Shown here in pieces: positions 43,157 through 51,862 of a DNA stretch of 64,000 nucleotides. Each line of letters starts with the position of its first letter. The stretch's first letter is position 1. The position numbers and the translations under genes are program-made. Source of the DNA: Bradyrhizobium sp. DOA9 (GTDB lineage: Bacteria > Pseudomonadota > Alphaproteobacteria > Rhizobiales > Xanthobacteraceae); NCBI RefSeq assembly GCF_000617845.2, contig NZ_DF820425.1:5338741-5402740 (forward strand), written 5' to 3'. Under the pieces are notes generated by a model. It ran no database searches, was not told where the DNA came from, and saw only the letters and a program-made list of their open reading frames with translations.

Positions 43157-43312
43157 CCCTCCCCTGGAGGGGGAGGGTCGGTTCGCATGTAGCGAAGCGA
43201 AATGCGAAGCGGGGTGGGGTGATCTCTCAACACGGGCACCGCCTCAATGGAGAGACTATCACCCGACCCCGCTCGCGCTTCGCGCGATCGATCCTCCCGT
43301 TCCAGGGGAGGG
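43157..43312. repeat. 156-bp palindromic intergenic repeat, family F
   Basis: The arms CCCTCCCCTGG (43157-43167) and CCAGGGGAGGG (43302-43312) are perfect complements, with further pairs such as GCGGGGT / ACCCCGC inside. It lies between the two nitronate monooxygenase genes and probably interrupts read-through. Confidence 0.75.
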
Positions 43313-43320
43313 TAAGAAGT

Positions 43321-44298
43321 CTACGCTGCCGCCACCGAGTTTCTCCGCCCGGCGAGCAACTGCTCCGCCTCCGCCGCAATCCGCTCGACGATCTCGGCCG
43401 CCGGTGGGATATCATGGATCAGCCCAACCGCCTCTCCCGCGATCACGGCGGCGACGTCGAAATTGCCCGACGCCCTGGCGGCCGCATACTCGGCCGCGAC
43501 TGCGGCGACATTCTGCATCAGCTCGACCTCACGGCCGATCCAGCGCCTGGCATGATCGTTGACAAGGCACCGTCCCGTGAACGGCGCCGGCCAGACATTG
43601 TTGCGGGAGAGATCGAAGATGATGCCGCGCACGGTCGAACCGGAGCTCGCCGCGCAGATGCGTCGCTTGGCCTCCTCGGCACCGTCGGCCTCCTGGCTGG
43701 CATAGAAGCGCGTGCCGAGCAGCACGCCGCTCGCGCCCAGCATCATCATGGCAGCGAGGCCGCGCCCATCCGCGAGGCCGCCGGCCGCCACCACGGGAAC
43801 GCGCCCCGCGGCGAGATCGACGATGGCCGGCACGAGATCGACGGTGGTGCGCGAAGCGCCATGACCGCCCGCCTCCGTTCCTTGCGCGATCAGGATGTCG
43901 GCACCGGCATCGAGCGCCTGCCGCGCCATCGCTTCGTCCTGCACCTGGCAGATCAGGCGCGCGCCGGCAGACTTGATCTTGGGCGCGAACGGCGCGGGAT
44001 CGCCGAACGATAACATGATCGCATCTGGTTTTGCAGCGAGCGCGAGATCGAGAAGCTCGGGCTTTCTAGCAAGGCTCCAGGTGATGAATCCGACCCCGAA
44101 CGGTGCACCGAGGTCGGCAAGCTTCGCCGTCTCCTGCTCCAGCCACGCCCGCTCGCCATAGCCGCCGCCAAGAATGCCGAACCCGCCGGCGCGGCTCACC
44201 GCGGCGACCAGACGGCTGCCGGCAATGACATCCATCGGCGCCAGCAGGATCGGATGCTCGATCCCCAGCAGCGTGGTTAGCGACGTCGTCATCGGCAT
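43321..44298 (-). CDS. Nitronate monooxygenase family flavoprotein (2)
   Basis: A 325-residue FMN enzyme with the family blocks LLGIEHPILLAPMDVIAGSR, DILIAQGTEAGGHGASR (with catalytic-type His) and VPVVAAGGLADGRGLA. It diverges from a LysR regulator gene across a 96-bp shared control region, the usual arrangement for a regulated target. It is clearly a paralogue of the next gene but well diverged from it, so a different substrate is likely. Confidence 0.87.
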   Translation of the reverse strand: MPMTTSLTTLLGIEHPILLAPMDVIAGSRLVAAVSRAGGFGILGGGYGERAWLEQETAKLADLGAPFGVGFITWSLARKPELLDLALAAKPDAIMLSFGDPAPFAPKIKSAGARLICQVQDEAMARQALDAGADILIAQGTEAGGHGASRTTVDLVPAIVDLAAGRVPVVAAGGLADGRGLAAMMMLGASGVLLGTRFYASQEADGAEEAKRRICAASSGSTVRGIIFDLSRNNVWPAPFTGRCLVNDHARRWIGREVELMQNVAAVAAEYAAARASGNFDVAAVIAGEAVGLIHDIPPAAEIVERIAAEAEQLLAGRRNSVAAA

Positions 44299-44340
44299 GG
44301 CTCCTCCCCGATCTGGACAGCGAGATTAGGCGCGACTAGC

Positions 44341-44357
44341 ATTCTCGAAAATTGAAT
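44341..44357. promoter_or_regulatory. Candidate LysR-type binding site between the monooxygenase and regulator genes
   Basis: The sequence ATTCTCGAAAATTGAAT has ATTC/GAAT inverted ends around an AT-rich core, within the 96-bp divergent region and 38 bp before the regulator start. It resembles the T-N11-A interrupted dyads of LysR-family sites. Assignment is inference. Confidence 0.4.
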
Positions 44358-44394
44358 TGTTGCGAACGCTGCCATCTGAAAAGCGAAACGACCC

Positions 44395-45285
44395 ATGGAA
44401 CTCAGCGATATCAAGACCTTCGCCGCGGTCGCCCGCACCGGCGGCATTACCCGCGCTGCCGACGAGCTCAACACGGTGCAGTCGAACGTCACCCAGCGCG
44501 TCAAGGCGCTGGAGGCGGAGATCGGCACGCCGCTGTTCGAGCGGCACTCGCGCGGCATGACGCTGACCGGTGCCGGCAAGCGCCTCCTCCCCTATGCGCA
44601 GAAGATGGCGGCGCTGTCGCGCGAAGCCTTGCTCGCCGCGCGCGACGATGGCGAGCCGAAAGGCCCGCTCGCGATCGGCTCGATGGAGACCACGGCTGCG
44701 GTGCGGCTGCCGCCGCTGCTCGCCGATTTCCACCGCCGCTTCCCGGCCGTGCGCCTGTCCTTGCGCACCGCGCCGACCGCCGAGCTCGTCGCCCTCGTGC
44801 TCGACGGCACGCTCGACGGCGCCTTCGTCGCAGGACCGATCACGCATGACGACCTCACCGCGACGAGCGCGTTCCGCGAAGAGCTGGTGTTGGTGAGCGC
44901 GCGGCGCTGGGCTTCGCTCGCCGAGCTGCGCGCCGGCACACCGGAGTCGGGCCCGACCGCGCTGGTGTTCCGCACCGGCTGCACCTATCGCCAGCGGCTC
45001 GAACAGATCTTCGTCGAATTCGGCTGGCCGTCGGCGGCGCGCTTCGAGCTCGGTACCCTCGACGGCATGATCGGCTGCGTCGCCGCCGACATGGGCGTGA
45101 CGCTGCTGCCGCGCACCGTCGTGGAACGCAGCGCGATGAGCGACGCGGTCGCCATGCATACGCTGGGCCCGTCACATGCACGTGTCGAGACAGTCTTCAT
45201 CCAGCGCCGCGCTGGGCATCAATATAGCGCGTTGAGCGGCTTTGCCGCCTGCCTGAAGAAGGACGAGGACGTCATCGCAGCCTGA
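44395..45285 (+). CDS. LysR-family transcriptional regulator
   Basis: A 296-residue regulator. The N-terminal winged helix is MELSDIKTFAAVARTGGITR then RAADELNTVQSNVTQRVKAL and LFERHSRGMTLTGAGKRLLP (residues 1-65). The effector-binding domain covers about 90-290, with GPLAIGSMETTAAVRLPPLL and a PBP2-type fold. The Ser-Asn-Val-Thr recognition helix resembles the CysB/CbbR-like groups only in general form. Divergence from the nitronate monooxygenase gene suggests it controls that gene. Its end overlaps the next minus-strand gene by 14 bp. Confidence 0.9.
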   Translation: MELSDIKTFAAVARTGGITRAADELNTVQSNVTQRVKALEAEIGTPLFERHSRGMTLTGAGKRLLPYAQKMAALSREALLAARDDGEPKGPLAIGSMETTAAVRLPPLLADFHRRFPAVRLSLRTAPTAELVALVLDGTLDGAFVAGPITHDDLTATSAFREELVLVSARRWASLAELRAGTPESGPTALVFRTGCTYRQRLEQIFVEFGWPSAARFELGTLDGMIGCVAADMGVTLLPRTVVERSAMSDAVAMHTLGPSHARVETVFIQRRAGHQYSALSGFAACLKKDEDVIAA

Positions 45286-45487
45286 TCGACCACCGCCGCA
45301 GCGCAACCAGCGCCCAGATCGCCTCGACGAGGCCGAACGGCCAGGCGCCTTGCAGGAAGCCATAGGCCGAGCCGAGCGCGCAGGACGCGGCGAACAGCAG
45401 CACGAACCAGTGGCTGCGATCCTCCAGGGCATAGCAGACCAGCATCGCCGTCACGGCAAACAGGCCGAATAGTGTCAGTGCATCCAT
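45272..45487 (-). CDS. Small hydrophobic membrane protein
   Basis: A 71-residue protein with about three membrane segments: LFGLFAVTAMLVCYALE, WFVLLFAASCALGSAYGFLQ and PFGLVEAIWALVALRRW. It ends with basic residues (RRWSIRLR). No family is named with confidence, but proteins of this length and pattern are frequent in rhizobia. It converges on the LysR gene with a 14-bp overlap and diverges from ruvX. Confidence 0.6.
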   Translation of the reverse strand: MDALTLFGLFAVTAMLVCYALEDRSHWFVLLFAASCALGSAYGFLQGAWPFGLVEAIWALVALRRWSIRLR

Positions 45488-45534
45488 GGTTACCAGTTCA
45501 CCCCGCAGCGCGACGCGTGATATGCGCTAAATCC

Positions 45535-46020
45535 ATGCCGGCTCCTATCCTGCCTCTCATCGATGCTGCAACCCATTGGCCCGCGCGCGGCGCGCTGGTC
45601 GGGCTCGACCTGGGCACCAAGACCATCGGCGTCGCCGTCTCCGACCCGGACCGGCGGCTGGCGACCGGCGTCGAAACGATCCAGCGCAAGCAGTTTAAGC
45701 AGGACGCCGCCAGGCTGCTCGCGATCGCCACCGAACGCAAGGTGGTCGGCTTCGTGCTCGGCCTGCCCATCAACATGGACGGCAGCGAGGGCCCGCGCGC
45801 ACAATCGACCCGCGCCTTCGCGCGCAATCTGGCCGGACTGACGGCGCTGCCCATCGGCCTCTGGGACGAGCGCCTCTCGACCGCGGCGGTCGAACGCGAG
45901 CTGATCGGCATGGACGTCAGCCGCGCCAAGCGCGCCGAGGTGATCGACGAGCATGCCGCGATCTTCATCCTGCAAGGCGCGCTCGATCGCCTGGCAAACC
46001 TGCGCAAGGGACCCGGCTGA
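45535..46020 (+). CDS. ruvX: Putative pre-16S rRNA nuclease / Holliday junction resolvase-like YqgF
   Basis: A 161-residue RNase H-fold nuclease. The start at 45535 (MPAPILPLIDAATHWP) is preferred to an in-frame upstream start because it gives the usual family N-terminus. Acidic active-site motifs are GALVGLDLGTKTIGVAVSD, LGLPINMDGSEGPRA, LWDERLSTAAVER and IDEHAAIFILQ. YqgF processes the 5' end of 16S rRNA in E. coli. In rhizobia it belongs to the conserved order gatA/C-ruvX-pyrB-pyrC. Confidence 0.93.
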   Translation: MPAPILPLIDAATHWPARGALVGLDLGTKTIGVAVSDPDRRLATGVETIQRKQFKQDAARLLAIATERKVVGFVLGLPINMDGSEGPRAQSTRAFARNLAGLTALPIGLWDERLSTAAVERELIGMDVSRAKRAEVIDEHAAIFILQGALDRLANLRKGPG

Positions 46021-46024
46021 TCCC

Positions 46025-46948
46025 ATGGCCGTCGTCGTCGCGGCGCTGCTGCCGGTCTTCATCCTCATCGTGCTCGGCGTCGTGCTGAAGCGCAGCCTGA
46101 TGCGGCTCGACACGCAATGGCACGGGCTGGAGCGGCTGACCTATTTCGTGCTGTTTCCGATGCTGCTGATCCAGACGCTGGTGAAGGCGGACCTCACGAA
46201 AGTTCCGGTTGCCGGCGTCGGCGGCGCGCTGCTGCTGTCGGCGCTGGCGATGTCGCTGCTCTGCCTCGCATTGCGTCCGGCCCTGTCCCGGCTCGGCATC
46301 GACGGCCCCGCCTTCACGTCGATCTTCCAGGGCGCGACGCGCTGGCAGACCTATGTCGCCCTCTCCGTCTCCGCCAACATGTTCGGCGATGTCGGGCTGG
46401 CGCTGGCGTCGGTAGCGATGGTCGCGATCATTCCGCTGGTCAACGTGTTCAGCGTCGCGGTGCTGGCGCACTATGCCGCGCCCGAAAAGCAGTCGGTGCG
46501 CGCCATCGTCATGACGGTGATCCGCAATCCGCTGATCTGGGCCTGCGCCATCGGCCTCGTCATCAATGTCGTCCATCTGCCGCTGCCAAGACTCTGGCAC
46601 GAGGTGGCGGACGCGCTCGGCCGCTCCTCGCTCGCCATCGGCCTGCTCGTCACCGGCGCGGGATTGCAGCTCGCGGGTCTGCTGCGTCCGAGCATCGCCG
46701 CAACCATCGGCGTGGCGTTCAAGCTGGTCCTGATGCCCGTGCTCGCACTGGTGCTGGCCGCCTGGTTCGGCCTGTCGGGCAACAGCCTTGCGATCGTCGC
46801 GATCTGCGCGGCGGTGCCGACCTCGCCCAGCGCCTATGTGCTGGCCCGCCAGATGGGCGGCGACGCGCCGCTGCTCGCACAGATCATCACGCTGCAGACG
46901 ATTTTGGCAGCGATCACGATGCCGATCGCGATCGCGCTGGTGGCTTAG
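46025..46948 (+). CDS. AEC-family (auxin efflux carrier-like) membrane transporter
   Basis: A 307-residue protein with about ten transmembrane helices, with VLGVVLKRSLMRLDTQWHGL after helix 1 and paired glycine-rich helices. The AEC family includes malonate, malate and auxin carriers; the substrate here is not predictable. It starts 4 bp after the ruvX stop, so it is read from the same mRNA. A family A repeat follows 30 bp past its stop. It is inserted between ruvX and pyrB, which are neighbours in many relatives. Confidence 0.85.
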   Translation: MAVVVAALLPVFILIVLGVVLKRSLMRLDTQWHGLERLTYFVLFPMLLIQTLVKADLTKVPVAGVGGALLLSALAMSLLCLALRPALSRLGIDGPAFTSIFQGATRWQTYVALSVSANMFGDVGLALASVAMVAIIPLVNVFSVAVLAHYAAPEKQSVRAIVMTVIRNPLIWACAIGLVINVVHLPLPRLWHEVADALGRSSLAIGLLVTGAGLQLAGLLRPSIAATIGVAFKLVLMPVLALVLAAWFGLSGNSLAIVAICAAVPTSPSAYVLARQMGGDAPLLAQIITLQTILAAITMPIAIALVA

Positions 46949-46977
46949 CTCGTCATTACGAGCGCAACTCTCTCCGC

Positions 46978-47064
46978 CGTCATTGCGAGCGCAGCGAAGC
47001 AATCCAGAATCCCTCCGCGGAGACACTCTGGATTGCTTCGTCGCAAGGGCTCCTCGCAATGACG
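46978..47064. repeat. Palindromic intergenic repeat, family A copy 2
   Basis: It has the same arms as the copy at 12433 (CGTCATTGCGAGCGCAGCGA ... TCGCAATGACG), with an added GGATTGCTTCGTCGCAAGGG insertion-like variation in the right arm. A partial arm CGTCATTACGAGCGCAA precedes it at 46951. It lies between the convergent AEC transporter and CPBP protease genes. Confidence 0.75.
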
Positions 47065-47077
47065 AAGTGTGAAGGCT

Positions 47078-47842
47078 CTAGCTCCCCAGCCACATCGTCA
47101 GCACCACCGCGGTGAGGTTGTTCAGCGCGTGCAGCGCGATCGTGAGCCACAGCGAATTGGTGCGGTAGCGCATGTAGCCGAACCACAGGCCGATGCAGAA
47201 GACCTCCGCCAGGAAGTACAAGTCGTATTGCAGGTGCACGATCGTCCACACCAGCGAGGACAGCAGGACGGCGCCGGGCGCGCGCAGGAAGCTTTCCGAC
47301 CAGCCGCGATAGAGGAAGCCCCGCGCCAGCACCTCTTCCGACATCGGCGCCGCCACCGCGAAGGCAGCCAGCAGCAGCAGCGCCGCGCCCTTGTCGCGGC
47401 CCGATTTCAACAGATCGGTCATGAAGCCGGGCGTCGCCTCGCGGCCCAGTGCGCGGGACATCGTCTCCCAGACCAGCACGATCAGGATGAGGCCGACGAT
47501 GCCGAGCAGCAGCTGCTTCCAGGACGGCCAATGCAGCGCGAGATAATCGACGAAGGACGCCTTCTTGATGCGAATGGCGAGCCAGACCGCAAGCAGCGTC
47601 GCCGGCAGCCCCATGATGACCGAGAGCGCGAGCGTCTGGGGTTCACGGCCGACGAGCTGAAGCGAGGCGAGGTCCATGGGAAGGCCGCGCAGCGCCGCCA
47701 GCACAATTACGGCACCGATCTGCCCGACGAACATCGCGACGAAGATGAAGAGGCCCCACAGCGCCGTGCCCCAGAACTTCCAGACGCGCGGCGTCGTCGG
47801 CGTCTCGGTCAGCGGCGGATGATCGGGATTGAGGGAGTCCAT
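47078..47842 (-). CDS. CPBP (CAAX protease/Rce1-type) intramembrane metalloprotease
   Basis: A 254-residue integral membrane protein with about seven helices. The CPBP catalytic motifs are EEVLARGFLYRGW (Glu-Glu-x3-Arg), SLVWTIVHLQYD (with catalytic His) and IALHALNNLTAV (His-x3-Asn). The start MDSLNPDHPPLTETPTTPRV at 47842 precedes the first helix. Members cleave prenylated proteins in eukaryotes and act in bacteriocin self-protection or signalling in bacteria. It begins 22 bp after the AidB-like gene ends on the same strand, so it is likely co-transcribed with it. Confidence 0.85.
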   Translation of the reverse strand: MDSLNPDHPPLTETPTTPRVWKFWGTALWGLFIFVAMFVGQIGAVIVLAALRGLPMDLASLQLVGREPQTLALSVIMGLPATLLAVWLAIRIKKASFVDYLALHWPSWKQLLLGIVGLILIVLVWETMSRALGREATPGFMTDLLKSGRDKGAALLLLAAFAVAAPMSEEVLARGFLYRGWSESFLRAPGAVLLSSLVWTIVHLQYDLYFLAEVFCIGLWFGYMRYRTNSLWLTIALHALNNLTAVVLTMWLGS

Positions 47843-47864
47843 CAGGAGGCTTTCTTTGGGAGAG

Positions 47865-49508
47865 TTACGGCAACGCCCGATCCAACAGCGCGCGCATGTC
47901 GGCGCCGTCGAGTTCGACCGCGCCGTACATGCTGGCATGGTTCGTCGCGAGGCGCGTCGCGGCGAACAATTCCGCATGCTGCAGCGACACGCCATTGAGC
48001 GCAGCCGCCGCAGCCAGCAGCGCCAGCTTCTCGACTGCAAGCCGCGCCACGCGCTCGCCGTCGGCGCGCCGAAACGTCTTGCCGATGAAGCTGACCGCCT
48101 CGCCCGCCCCCGGCAAGCCCTTGGTCTCGGCCGCCAGCGCCTGCAGCACCGCCGTCGCCGCCTCGCCTTCACGCGAGAGCGCGCGAAGCACGTCGAGGCA
48201 CATCACGTTGCCCGAGCCCTCCCAGATCGCGTTGACCGGCGACTCCCGATAATGGCGCGCCAGAATGCCGTCCTCGACATAGCCGTTGCCGCCGAGGCAC
48301 TCCATCGCCTCAAACAGGAATGGCGGCGCGCTCTTGCAGGTCCAGTATTTGATCGCGGGCGTGAGCAGCCGCATATAGGCCGCCTCCGCCGCCTCATGAG
48401 GCGTCCGGTCGAAGGCGCGGCAGAGCCGCATCACCAGCGCCGTGCTCGCCTCCACATGCAGCGCCATGTCCGACAGCACGGCCTGCATCAATGGCTGATC
48501 GGCCAGATGCTTCTGGAACACGCTGCGGTGCCGGGCGTGGTGCAGCGCATGCGCAAGCCCCGAGCGCATCAGCCCGACGGAGGCGATTGCACAATCCTGC
48601 CGCGTCATCTGCACCATCTTGATGATGGTGCGGATACCCTTGCCCTCCTCGCCGACCCGTTCGGCGTAGGCGCCTGTGAACTCGACCTCGGACGAGGCAT
48701 TGGAGCGGTTGCCGAGCTTGTCCTTCAGCCGCTGGAACTGGATGGCGTTGACCGAACCATCCGGCGCGAAGCGCGGCATGAAGAAACAGGTCAGCCCGCC
48801 TTCGGCCTGCGCCAGCACGAGGAACGCATCGCACATCGGCGCCGACATGAACCATTTGTGGCCGGTGATGCGATAGCCGTCCGCCTCGCGCACCGCACGC
48901 GTCATGTTGGCGCGCACGTCGGTGCCGCCCTGCTTCTCGGTCATGCCCATGCCGAGCGTCATGCCGCGCTTCTCCCACCACGGCGCAAAGCTCGGGTCGT
49001 AGCTCCTGGTCGACAGCACCGGCATCACCCGCGCGAGCAAGTCGGGCTGCATCGCCAGCGCACCGACGGAGGCGCGCGTCATCGTGATCGGACAGAGGTG
49101 GCCGGTCTCGACTTGCGCAGCCATGTAGAACTTTGCGGCGCGAATGACCTCGGCGCCATCGCCCGCCGGCTTGCCATCCCCAGTCCAGGTGGAATTGTGC
49201 ACGCCGGCATGCGCACTGTGCGCCATCAGCTCGTGATAGGCGGGATGAAACTCGACCTGGTCGCGGCGATTGCCTTTGGCATCGAAGCTGCGCAGCTTCG
49301 GCGTGTTCTCGTTCGCGATGCGCCCGCGATCGGCCATCGCCGCCGAGCCCCAATGCCGGCCGAACTCCGACAGTTCCCGCTCCGCCGAAGCGCCGCCATT
49401 GGCCTTGACTGCCTCGACCAGCGGCCGGTCCACGGCGAAAAGATCGACGTCCTCGAACGGCGGCGACTGGTTGAAGACCTCGTGTGTGGCAAATGCGGGC
49501 TGGATCAT
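47865..49508 (-). CDS. Acyl-CoA dehydrogenase of the AidB/isovaleryl type
   Basis: A 547-residue FAD-dependent protein. The acyl-CoA dehydrogenase core contains GMGMTEKQGGTDVRANMTRA, YRITGHKWFMSAPMCDAFLV, and ECLGGNGYVEDGILARHYRE near residue 420. Length, the EQGGTD block and a C-terminal domain beyond 440 fit AidB, the E. coli protein induced by alkylating agents that binds DNA. A general acyl-CoA dehydrogenase role is the alternative. It is the upstream partner of the CPBP protease. Confidence 0.88.
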   Translation of the reverse strand: MIQPAFATHEVFNQSPPFEDVDLFAVDRPLVEAVKANGGASAERELSEFGRHWGSAAMADRGRIANENTPKLRSFDAKGNRRDQVEFHPAYHELMAHSAHAGVHNSTWTGDGKPAGDGAEVIRAAKFYMAAQVETGHLCPITMTRASVGALAMQPDLLARVMPVLSTRSYDPSFAPWWEKRGMTLGMGMTEKQGGTDVRANMTRAVREADGYRITGHKWFMSAPMCDAFLVLAQAEGGLTCFFMPRFAPDGSVNAIQFQRLKDKLGNRSNASSEVEFTGAYAERVGEEGKGIRTIIKMVQMTRQDCAIASVGLMRSGLAHALHHARHRSVFQKHLADQPLMQAVLSDMALHVEASTALVMRLCRAFDRTPHEAAEAAYMRLLTPAIKYWTCKSAPPFLFEAMECLGGNGYVEDGILARHYRESPVNAIWEGSGNVMCLDVLRALSREGEAATAVLQALAAETKGLPGAGEAVSFIGKTFRRADGERVARLAVEKLALLAAAAALNGVSLQHAELFAATRLATNHASMYGAVELDGADMRALLDRALP

Positions 49509-49529
49509 CTTCTCGTCCTCGGCGCGGAA

Positions 49530-50294
49530 TCAGTTCCGCCGCGGCTGGATCGGGAAATCATAGGCCGCCCCGCCCGCCCCCGGCAGGGAAAAATGCCACC
49601 ACTCCTTCGAATAGTTCACAAAGCCTTGCCTGGCCATCGCAGCCACCAGCCGCCTGCGCCAGGCACGCTGCTCCGGACTGATCGAGGTCGCGGCGGTATG
49701 GCCCTTCGCGTCGGTACAGTCGTAGCCTGTGCCCATGTCGACGCTGCCCTCCGGCGCCCGCGCCTCGACCGGCGCCGTGCAATCGGCATAGGTCTTGGCT
49801 GGATCATATTTGGCGGAATTGTCGGCCTTGAGATCGACCAGCGTGAGATCGAGCGCCGCACCGGTCGAATGCTGCGAGCGGCTCGCGATGTAGCCGAGTC
49901 GGAACAGCTCGGTCTTCGGGATGTTCGGATTGTAGCGCCGCTCCGCAGCGCTCTCGCGGCCGTTCTGCGACCACTTCACCATGTCGAGCGAGGCACGCGC
50001 CGGCCGGTAGCAGTCGAACATCTTGAGCGAGAGATTTTGCGCCGACAGCTCCTGCTGCACCGCCTTAAGCCGCAGCCCCACCTCGCGCTTCACCACGCAT
50101 TCGCCGGCATCGTAGCCGGCGAGCGGACGGCCGACGAAATTGTTCGACGTGGCGTAACGGATGTCCTGGATGATGGTCGGATCGATGTCGCGCAGATAGA
50201 CGAAGTCGCCGGGCAAGGTCTGCGCCCTCGCAGGGGCGAGGAACGAGAGTGCAAGCAGCGCGACAAGCGCTGCGATCCCGCCCCTTACAATCAT
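49530..50294 (-). CDS. D-alanyl-D-alanine dipeptidase (VanX/DdpX-type, M15D)
   Basis: A 254-residue exported zinc dipeptidase that hydrolyses D-Ala-D-Ala. The start at 50294 overlaps the upstream gene's stop by 4 bp and begins a signal peptide ending ALSFLAPARAQ. The VanX-type residues are H142 and D149 in SQHSTGAALDLTLVD, E231 and H234 in EWWHFS, and R97 in FDCYRPAR. The DYRP-type loop and spacings match VanX closely. Without vanH/vanA neighbours it is unlikely to give vancomycin resistance; a peptidoglycan recycling role, as for E. coli DdpX, is more likely. Its coupling to a caspase-like protein is unexplained. Confidence 0.88.
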   Translation of the reverse strand: MIVRGGIAALVALLALSFLAPARAQTLPGDFVYLRDIDPTIIQDIRYATSNNFVGRPLAGYDAGECVVKREVGLRLKAVQQELSAQNLSLKMFDCYRPARASLDMVKWSQNGRESAAERRYNPNIPKTELFRLGYIASRSQHSTGAALDLTLVDLKADNSAKYDPAKTYADCTAPVEARAPEGSVDMGTGYDCTDAKGHTAATSISPEQRAWRRRLVAAMARQGFVNYSKEWWHFSLPGAGGAAYDFPIQPRRN

Positions 50295-51700
50295 TGCACC
50301 GGATCCGAATTGACCAGAAGCTTCGTGATCGCGGTGTCCGGATATTTGTTGCCGGCCCAGACGTCGTCGATGATGAACTGCATCCAATAGGCCGACACCG
50401 GCGTCCGCAATGTCAGCAATTGCGCCGACAGCTCATCGTTGAGGATGAATATCCGCGACTCGCCGCCCGAGAACAGCACGCGGAGCTGGCGGACCCTGTT
50501 GTTCTTGGCGAAGATGTCGGGGGTCTTCTGGTAGCCGTTCTGCACGTGGATCGATTTGACCCGCCGCAGGGCTTCGAACTCGATGGTGATCCATTCGCCG
50601 ATGCCGTTGCCCGAGGCGCCCTCCACCCAGGCCGTCCCCGTCGAGGCGTCGAACAAATTCGCAGCGCCGTATGAATTGCCGAACTGCGGCTTCAGCATCG
50701 AGCTGACGCAATAGGTCTCGAAGCCGCTGCGAGCGCAGCTTTCGCCCGGGGCGGCCGGACGCGGCGGACGCATGGTGGCGCGCTCCGCGACGGCAGGCTT
50801 TGCCGGCGGCTTCACCAGCATGCCCGCCACTTTCGGCTCCCCGTTCGACGATCCCGCATTCCAGAGAAAGATGCGCCCGCCGAGCGTCTGGTCGTAATAG
50901 GCGGGCGTCTGCTCGTGCGGTGCCGGTTGTCCTCCGCCATCCGTCGCGGTCAGCGCCAGCGCCGCCACGCGCTCGCGGACCTCGACCGCGAGATCGCCGA
51001 GATGCAGCTCGGGCCGCTTGAGCTGCTCGACGAATATGCGCGTGAACACCGAATTGTGCGCCGTATCGTTGCTGCCGAGTTGGTCGAGCGCGGTCTGGCC
51101 GATGCCTGCGGAATAGAGCGTAAAGATCCCGCGCGCGGGCCGGGCGTCGGCGAGCCCGCGCGTGTTCCCGATCGAGCGGCCCGCGGCGCGCGGAAACGGA
51201 TTGTCACGGCAGGCATCGATGACGACGAAGGCGACCCGCACCGCCTTGGCCTGAAGCTCCGCGATCACGTCGGGCTCGGCGATCGAGGCCCCGCGCACCC
51301 GCGCTTCGGCGCCCTCGTTGACGGTCGGAACGTCGCTCGGCACCAGGTAGTTCACGCCTGCGATCGCAACGCCGTGTCCGGCATAGAAAACGGCGGCGGT
51401 ATCGCCCGGCTCGAGCCGCGCCGTGAAGTCGGCGAGCCGGTCGATCATGCCCTGGCGGCCGAGATTGGTCCCGAGCACGATATCGAACCCGAGCGACCTC
51501 AGCGCGTCGGCCACGGTGGTCGCGTCATTGGCGGCCTTCTTCAATTGCCGGTCGGCCGCCAGGTTCGGATAGAGATCGTTGCCGATCACGAGCGCGACGC
51601 GTTTTTCGGCCCAAGCCGGTGTCGCAAGGCCCGCCATGCACGCGGTCGCGAGCGCAGCAACATTGCGCGCCAGTCGATTAAAATACCGCGTGCCCGTCAT
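50291..51700 (-). CDS. Caspase-like (peptidase C14) protein with C-terminal discoidin-like domain
   Basis: A 469-residue exported protein. A signal peptide (about 1-31) leads to the caspase fold at about 33-275: RVALVIGNDLYP, catalytic His109 in FYAGHGV and Cys164 in VIDACRDNP. A Pro/Ala-rich linker (about 290-325) follows. Residues about 325-469 are all-beta with CARSGFETYCVSS, NLFDASTGTAWVEG, and ITIEFEALRRVKSIHVQNGY, resembling the NADase-type/F5-8C discoidin (galactose-binding) fold. The dyad is complete, so it should be a cysteine protease, likely of Arg/Lys specificity as in orthocaspases. It is translated ahead of the VanX-like gene with a 4-bp overlap. Substrates are unknown. Confidence 0.87.
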   Translation of the reverse strand: MTGTRYFNRLARNVAALATACMAGLATPAWAEKRVALVIGNDLYPNLAADRQLKKAANDATTVADALRSLGFDIVLGTNLGRQGMIDRLADFTARLEPGDTAAVFYAGHGVAIAGVNYLVPSDVPTVNEGAEARVRGASIAEPDVIAELQAKAVRVAFVVIDACRDNPFPRAAGRSIGNTRGLADARPARGIFTLYSAGIGQTALDQLGSNDTAHNSVFTRIFVEQLKRPELHLGDLAVEVRERVAALALTATDGGGQPAPHEQTPAYYDQTLGGRIFLWNAGSSNGEPKVAGMLVKPPAKPAVAERATMRPPRPAAPGESCARSGFETYCVSSMLKPQFGNSYGAANLFDASTGTAWVEGASGNGIGEWITIEFEALRRVKSIHVQNGYQKTPDIFAKNNRVRQLRVLFSGGESRIFILNDELSAQLLTLRTPVSAYWMQFIIDDVWAGNKYPDTAITKLLVNSDPVQ

Positions 51701-51862
51701 GATCCGGCCCGTGACGCAACGAATGGCATGAGTCTAGCGCAAAGCGGCTGCCCCGAACACAGGCGGGGCTATGCCCTCCCGCCGCAAAGCGCCGTGGATA
51801 AGTCCGGCGGCGGGATTTGAAGCTTGCTCCCCCCGCCGTCCGCCCCTATAGCTCTGCTTTTA

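Noticed and set aside
49530..50294. Vancomycin resistance gene
   Set aside because: Although VanX-like, there is no vanH, vanA or vanRS nearby; dipeptide recycling is the simpler reading.
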